Assembly (NCBI RefSeq): GCF_020217185.1
Contig: NZ_JAIWNX010000044.1
Span: 1-10,000 of the forward strand
Source of the DNA: Asticcacaulis sp.
GTDB lineage: Bacteria > Pseudomonadota > Alphaproteobacteria > Caulobacterales > Caulobacteraceae
Direction of reading: 5' to 3'
DNA: 10,000 bases
Both the position numbers and the translations under genes were made by a program. Position 1 is the stretch's first letter, and each line of letters starts with the position of its first letter. The notes beneath the pieces were generated by a model. The model worked only from the letters and a program-made list of their open reading frames with translations. It had not been told where the DNA came from and ran no database searches. Below are positions 6,845 to 10,000 of this stretch, piece by piece.

Positions 6845-8542
6845 TCAGGCGGCGCGGACGATGTTTTCGGCTTCTGAGGAGGCAATCTGCATATTGCGCG
6901 CCATATCCTGAGACGTGGCGCTTTGTTCTTCGACGGCACCTGCCGTGAACAGGACCTGTTCCTGCACATTGGAAACGGTGGCGCGGATGGCGTCAAGCGC
7001 ATTGACCACGGCGGCAGAGGAGGCGCGCACGCCGGCGATTTCGCCGACAATCTGTTCGGTGGCCCTGCGCGCCTGAGTGGCCAGATTTTTAACCTCGGTC
7101 GCCACGACGGCGAAACCACGCCCGGCTTCGCCTGCGCGGGCCGATTCGATGGTGGCGTTCAGCGCCAGAAGATTGATCTGGCTGGTGATATTGCTGATCA
7201 TCTCGACGATGCCGTCCATCTGCGCCGCCGCAACAGCCAGTTGCCGGGCGCTGTCGTCGGCTTCGTTGACGGACTGATTGGCCTGATCCGCCGCCGCCTT
7301 GGTTTGTGACATGGTGTCGGAAATCGACCGGCCCGTGGCCGCCATTTCCTCAACCGCCGCCGACAGGTCCTGAAGCGAGTGGGACAGTTCGGTCGTCCGG
7401 TTGAGCGCTATGCGTCGGGCGGTGACGTCGGTGGCGTATTTCATGACCTTGTACGGCTTGCCATTCACGTCGAGAATGGCGTTGTACGAGGCCTGAATAT
7501 AGACGGTTCGCCCACCCTTGGCCTGACGCTGAAACTCTGCGGAAACGAATTCACCGTGCGCCAGACGGGTCCAGAACGCGCGATAGGCGTCGCTGCTGGC
7601 CGTGGCCTCATCCACAAACATCCGGTGGTGCTTGCCGCGGATTTCGTCCAGCCCATAGCCCATGACCTTCAGAAAGTTGTCATTGGCATTGAGGATGGTG
7701 CCGTCCAGACTGAATTCAATGACCGCCTGCGCGCGCGAAATGGCTTCCACCTGGCTCAGAAGGTCGGCATCCTTCTGAGCCTGCTGAGTGATGTCAGAGG
7801 CGAATTTGACGATCTTCAGGGGCCGGCCATCTATGCCCAGTATGGGGTTATAGGTGGCCTGAAGGATGACCTCGCACCCGTCCTTATTGATCCGCTTGAA
7901 CTGCGAAGAGACGAACTCGCCCACCAGTAGTCGCCGCCAGAAATCGGCATAGGCCGCGCTTTTGGCGTCGTTATCCGTGACAAACATGCGGTGATGCCGT
8001 CCGACGATTTCGTCCAGACGATAGCCCATCACCTTCAGGAAGGCGTCATTGGCCGTAATCACCGTGCCATCCAGAGCGAACTCGATAACGGCCTGAGAGC
8101 GCGAAATCGCCGCGACCTTACCTTCCAGATCGAGGTCGCGCAGCTTACGCGCGGTCACGTCGGAGGCGATTTTGACGATCTTGTAAGGCTTGCCCGAACG
8201 GTCGAGAATGGGGTTATAAACGGCTTCCAGATAGACGTTGCGCCCGTCTCTGGTCTGACGCCGGAACTCTCCTTTTTGCGCGACCCCGTGTTTCAGGTCG
8301 GCCCAGAATTGCCGATAGGCTGACGTCTGCACCTCCCCCGCATCGACAAACGCCGAATGGTGCTTACCTACCAGTTCAGAGGCCGAGTAGCCCATCAGGT
8401 TTAGAAAGTTGGCGTTGGCGGAAAGCACATGCCCGTCGAGGTCAAATTCGATAAGACCTTGACTGAGGTTAATCGCCGTCAGCAGGTCCTGATTAAGGCT
8501 ATCGGCCTTATGCGACTTTTTTCCACCAAACGCTGACCACAT
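6845..8542 (-). CDS. Soluble methyl-accepting chemotaxis protein with three tandem PAS domains
   Basis: The protein has 565 residues from the ATG at 8542, preceded by GGAG with eight bases between; the in-frame TTG at 8563 has no such site. Three PAS-PAC units lie at about residues 22-132, 144-254 and 266-376. Their starts are spaced 122 and 123 residues apart, and each has the pattern IEF-LDG, LxxMGY, G[KR]HH, FW and ending SDVTAR-like. The receptor signalling domain covers about 383-545, with the conserved hairpin tip around [20 protein letters not shown] (454-473) and [11 protein letters not shown]. It would sit in CheA-CheW arrays and modulate kinase activity. There is no transmembrane segment or HAMP domain, so it should sense an internal signal such as redox state or a small ligand, as in other PAS-MCP proteins like BdlA. 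No C-terminal CheR/CheB-docking pentapeptide is seen; it ends IVRAA. Composition is host-like (40 of 60 G+C in 7081-7140). It lies 70 bases after glnD in the same direction. Confidence 0.92.
   Translation of the reverse strand: MWSAFGGKKSHKADSLNQDLLTAINLSQGLIEFDLDGHVLSANANFLNLMGYSASELVGKHHSAFVDAGEVQTSAYRQFWADLKHGVAQKGEFRRQTRDGRNVYLEAVYNPILDRSGKPYKIVKIASDVTARKLRDLDLEGKVAAISRSQAVIEFALDGTVITANDAFLKVMGYRLDEIVGRHHRMFVTDNDAKSAAYADFWRRLLVGEFVSSQFKRINKDGCEVILQATYNPILGIDGRPLKIVKFASDITQQAQKDADLLSQVEAISRAQAVIEFSLDGTILNANDNFLKVMGYGLDEIRGKHHRMFVDEATASSDAYRAFWTRLAHGEFVSAEFQRQAKGGRTVYIQASYNAILDVNGKPYKVMKYATDVTARRIALNRTTELSHSLQDLSAAVEEMAATGRSISDTMSQTKAAADQANQSVNEADDSARQLAVAAAQMDGIVEMISNITSQINLLALNATIESARAGEAGRGFAVVATEVKNLATQARRATEQIVGEIAGVRASSAAVVNALDAIRATVSNVQEQVLFTAGAVEEQSATSQDMARNMQIASSEAENIVRAA
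7415..8479 (-). repeat. Three tandem PAS-encoding repeat units inside the chemoreceptor gene
   Basis: Units of about 366-369 bases lie at roughly 8479-8147, 8113-7781 and 7747-7415. Units two and three are the more similar pair ([15 protein letters not shown] against [21 protein letters not shown] in both), while unit one has diverged ([21 protein letters not shown]). This points to a later duplication of the inner pair. The conserved pair of histidines after G[KR] occurs in all three. Confidence 0.75.
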
Positions 8543-8559
8543 GGACGACACTCCGCAAC

Positions 8560-8576
8560 ACAATGAATGACATTGT
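8560..8576. repeat. Inverted repeat ACAATG-AATGA-CATTGT between glnD and the chemoreceptor gene
   Basis: Perfect 6-base arms flank a 5-base centre, located 18-34 bases upstream of the chemoreceptor ATG and just before its ribosome-binding site. The AT-rich arms and lack of a following T-run argue against a terminator. It could be an operator or a 5' UTR hairpin. Evidence is limited to the symmetry and position. Confidence 0.3.
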
Positions 8577-8612
8577 TACGGAAGGGTCTCAATAAGAGGT
8601 TAAATCTGCTCC

Positions 8613-10000
8613 TTAACGCGCCATCGACGCCCTTGCCCGCGTAGGGGTGGCACGTGACGGGGCCGAGGGGGGGTCCAGCACATCGGTCAGGGCGCGGTGA
8701 ACCTTGTCGCGCTGCGCCTTGGTCAGTTGCTTGCGCGTAAAGTGATCGACCACGTAGAAGGCATCGACGGCGCGTTCGCCGTAGCAGTCGATGTGGGCCG
8801 AGGCCGTATCGAGATGCGCACGCGCCAGCACGCTGGCCACATCGGCCAGAAGCCCCGGACGGTCGCGGCCGGACACCTCGATAATGGTCATTTGCGGGTT
8901 GGATTCATCGTCGAACACCACGGTCGGCGCGATAGCGAAGGCCGCCGTGCGGTGGGCATTGATCGCCTTATGGATCAGGGGCGCCGCCACTTCACCCCCG
9001 ACGGCCTTTTCAAGCGCCTGTTCCATCTGACGAATGCGGCCCGGATCGTCATGGCCAAAGGGCTTGCCCTGCGTGTCCTGCACGTAGAAGACGTCGAGCG
9101 CCTGAGCCGTGGTGGAGGTAAAGACCTGTGCCCCCACGACGTTGGCACCCATATTGGTGAAGCAGCGCGCCAGATCAGCAAACAGGCCCGGACGGTCCGG
9201 CCCCGTAATGCAGAAACGGGCGGCATTGCGCGTATGGTCGATATAGGCCTGAGCCGAGGCCTTGCCTTCGGCAGCGCTCCACACCTGACGGGCGTGCTGG
9301 CGGATTTCGTCGGCAGAAAAAGCAAACAGATACGACTCTTCCATTGTATCGAGCCAACCGCGCATCCGGGCATCCCCGGCGCTTAAGGACTCACGCAGGG
9401 CGGCGGCGCGCGCCTGAATCTCTTCGCGCACCTGGGTCACGGCGTCGCCTTCGCTGCCACGCCCGCCACGGAAGGCGGCTTCGGTGGCGGCCTGAAGCTC
9501 ACGCATCAACTGCCCTTTCCAGCCGTTCCACACGCCCGGCCCCACGGCGCGGATATCGGCGACGGTGAGAACCAGAAGCTGACGCAGGCGCTCAGGCGTT
9601 TCAACGATGCGCGCAAAAGACGCCACGGTTTCGGGGTCCGACACGTCGCGCTTTTGCGCATAGTCGGACAGGACAAGGTGGTGCCGCACCAGCCACGCCA
9701 CCTGATCAATCTGCCACTTTTCGAGGCCCAGCCGCGCACAGGCGCGCCGCGCAGCGATTTCGCCCTCGATCTCCTGCCCCAACTCGCCGCCCTTGCCTAC
9801 ATCGTGCAACAGCATGGCGAGGTAAAGGGTCTCCTTATTGGCCAAGTTGGGGATCAGCGACGTGGCCAGCGGGTGGTCTTCCTTATGCTGCCCCAACTCG
9901 ATATCGCGGATGATACCAATGGCGCGCAGGGTATGCTCATCGACCGTGTAGGTGTGGTACATGTTGAACTGGGTCTGGGCCACAATGTGCCCGAACTCAG
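8613..10000 (-). CDS. glnD: Bifunctional uridylyltransferase/uridylyl-removing enzyme GlnD, C-terminal part
   Basis: The frame is open to the window end, so the N-terminal nucleotidyltransferase domain and the beginning of the HD domain lie beyond 10000. The GTG at 9983 is internal, because EFGHIVAQTQFNMYHTYTVD reads on as family sequence. About 460 residues are visible. HD-domain elements are TVDEHTLRAI, LLHDVGKGG (HD codons at 9801-9806) and RHHLVLSDYAQKRD, which carry the uridylyl-removing hydrolase activity. Two C-terminal ACT domains follow: FCITGPDRPGLFADLARCF (from about 9215) and IIEVSGRDRPGLLADVAS (from about 8888), the glutamine-sensing part. GlnD modifies and demodifies PII proteins (GlnB/GlnK) according to glutamine level, so controlling nitrogen assimilation. 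The tail past the second ACT domain is Arg/Pro/Ala-rich and probably disordered. In S. meliloti glnD and murJ are operon partners; here the next gene is the chemoreceptor. Confidence 0.95.
   Translation of the reverse strand, partial: EFGHIVAQTQFNMYHTYTVDEHTLRAIGIIRDIELGQHKEDHPLATSLIPNLANKETLYLAMLLHDVGKGGELGQEIEGEIAARRACARLGLEKWQIDQVAWLVRHHLVLSDYAQKRDVSDPETVASFARIVETPERLRQLLVLTVADIRAVGPGVWNGWKGQLMRELQAATEAAFRGGRGSEGDAVTQVREEIQARAAALRESLSAGDARMRGWLDTMEESYLFAFSADEIRQHARQVWSAAEGKASAQAYIDHTRNAARFCITGPDRPGLFADLARCFTNMGANVVGAQVFTSTTAQALDVFYVQDTQGKPFGHDDPGRIRQMEQALEKAVGGEVAAPLIHKAINAHRTAAFAIAPTVVFDDESNPQMTIIEVSGRDRPGLLADVASVLARAHLDTASAHIDCYGERAVDAFYVVDHFTRKQLTKAQRDKVHRALTDVLDPPSAPSRATPTRARASMAR

Noticed and set aside
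8561..8563. TTG start extending the chemoreceptor by seven residues
   Set aside because: No ribosome-binding site upstream, and the ATG at 8542 has GGAG at good spacing.
8697..9386. Plus-strand open frame opposite glnD
   Set aside because: Shadow of the GlnD ACT-domain coding region; no family resemblance.

Overview
The window looks like chromosomal DNA from an alphaproteobacterium, probably of the order Caulobacterales (Asticcacaulis or a relative is my best guess, from protein style only). Most of it is GC-rich, and seven of the eight genes or gene remnants have host-like composition. The exception is a block of clearly lower GC from about 3960 to 6410.

Layout from left to right. The 3' part of a dienelactone-hydrolase-family gene (1-678, +) converges on a tight minus-strand cluster, murJ (3841-2255), trpS (2242-1247) and a PCu(A)C-type copper-chaperone lipoprotein gene (1232-675). 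The gaps inside this cluster are only 12 and 14 bases, and each downstream ribosome-binding site touches or nearly touches the upstream stop codon. Upstream of murJ lies a KAP-family P-loop NTPase gene (6166-3968, -), which with its AT-rich 5' region forms the low-GC block. Next is a small parD-type antitoxin gene on the plus strand (6466-6729), broken by an in-frame TAA and lacking a recognisable parE partner. A soluble chemoreceptor with three tandem PAS domains follows (8542-6845, -), and then the C-terminal half of glnD (from beyond 10000 down to 8613, -).

In Sinorhizobium meliloti, glnD and mviN (murJ) form an essential operon. Here glnD and murJ keep the same orientation but are separated by about 4.8 kb holding the chemoreceptor, the parD remnant and the KAP gene. 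The simplest reading is that accessory DNA has accumulated between two ancestral neighbours. The KAP gene is the best candidate for a laterally acquired, possibly phage-defence gene, because KAP NTPases include the T7-exclusion protein PifA and the QatA ATPase. No companion effector gene is visible, so this remains inference.

Functional themes: nitrogen-status signalling (GlnD), cell-wall lipid II export (MurJ), translation (TrpS), copper handling (PCu(A)C lipoprotein) and taxis or intracellular sensing (PAS-MCP). No tRNA, rRNA, CRISPR array, insertion sequence or convincing rho-independent terminator was found.
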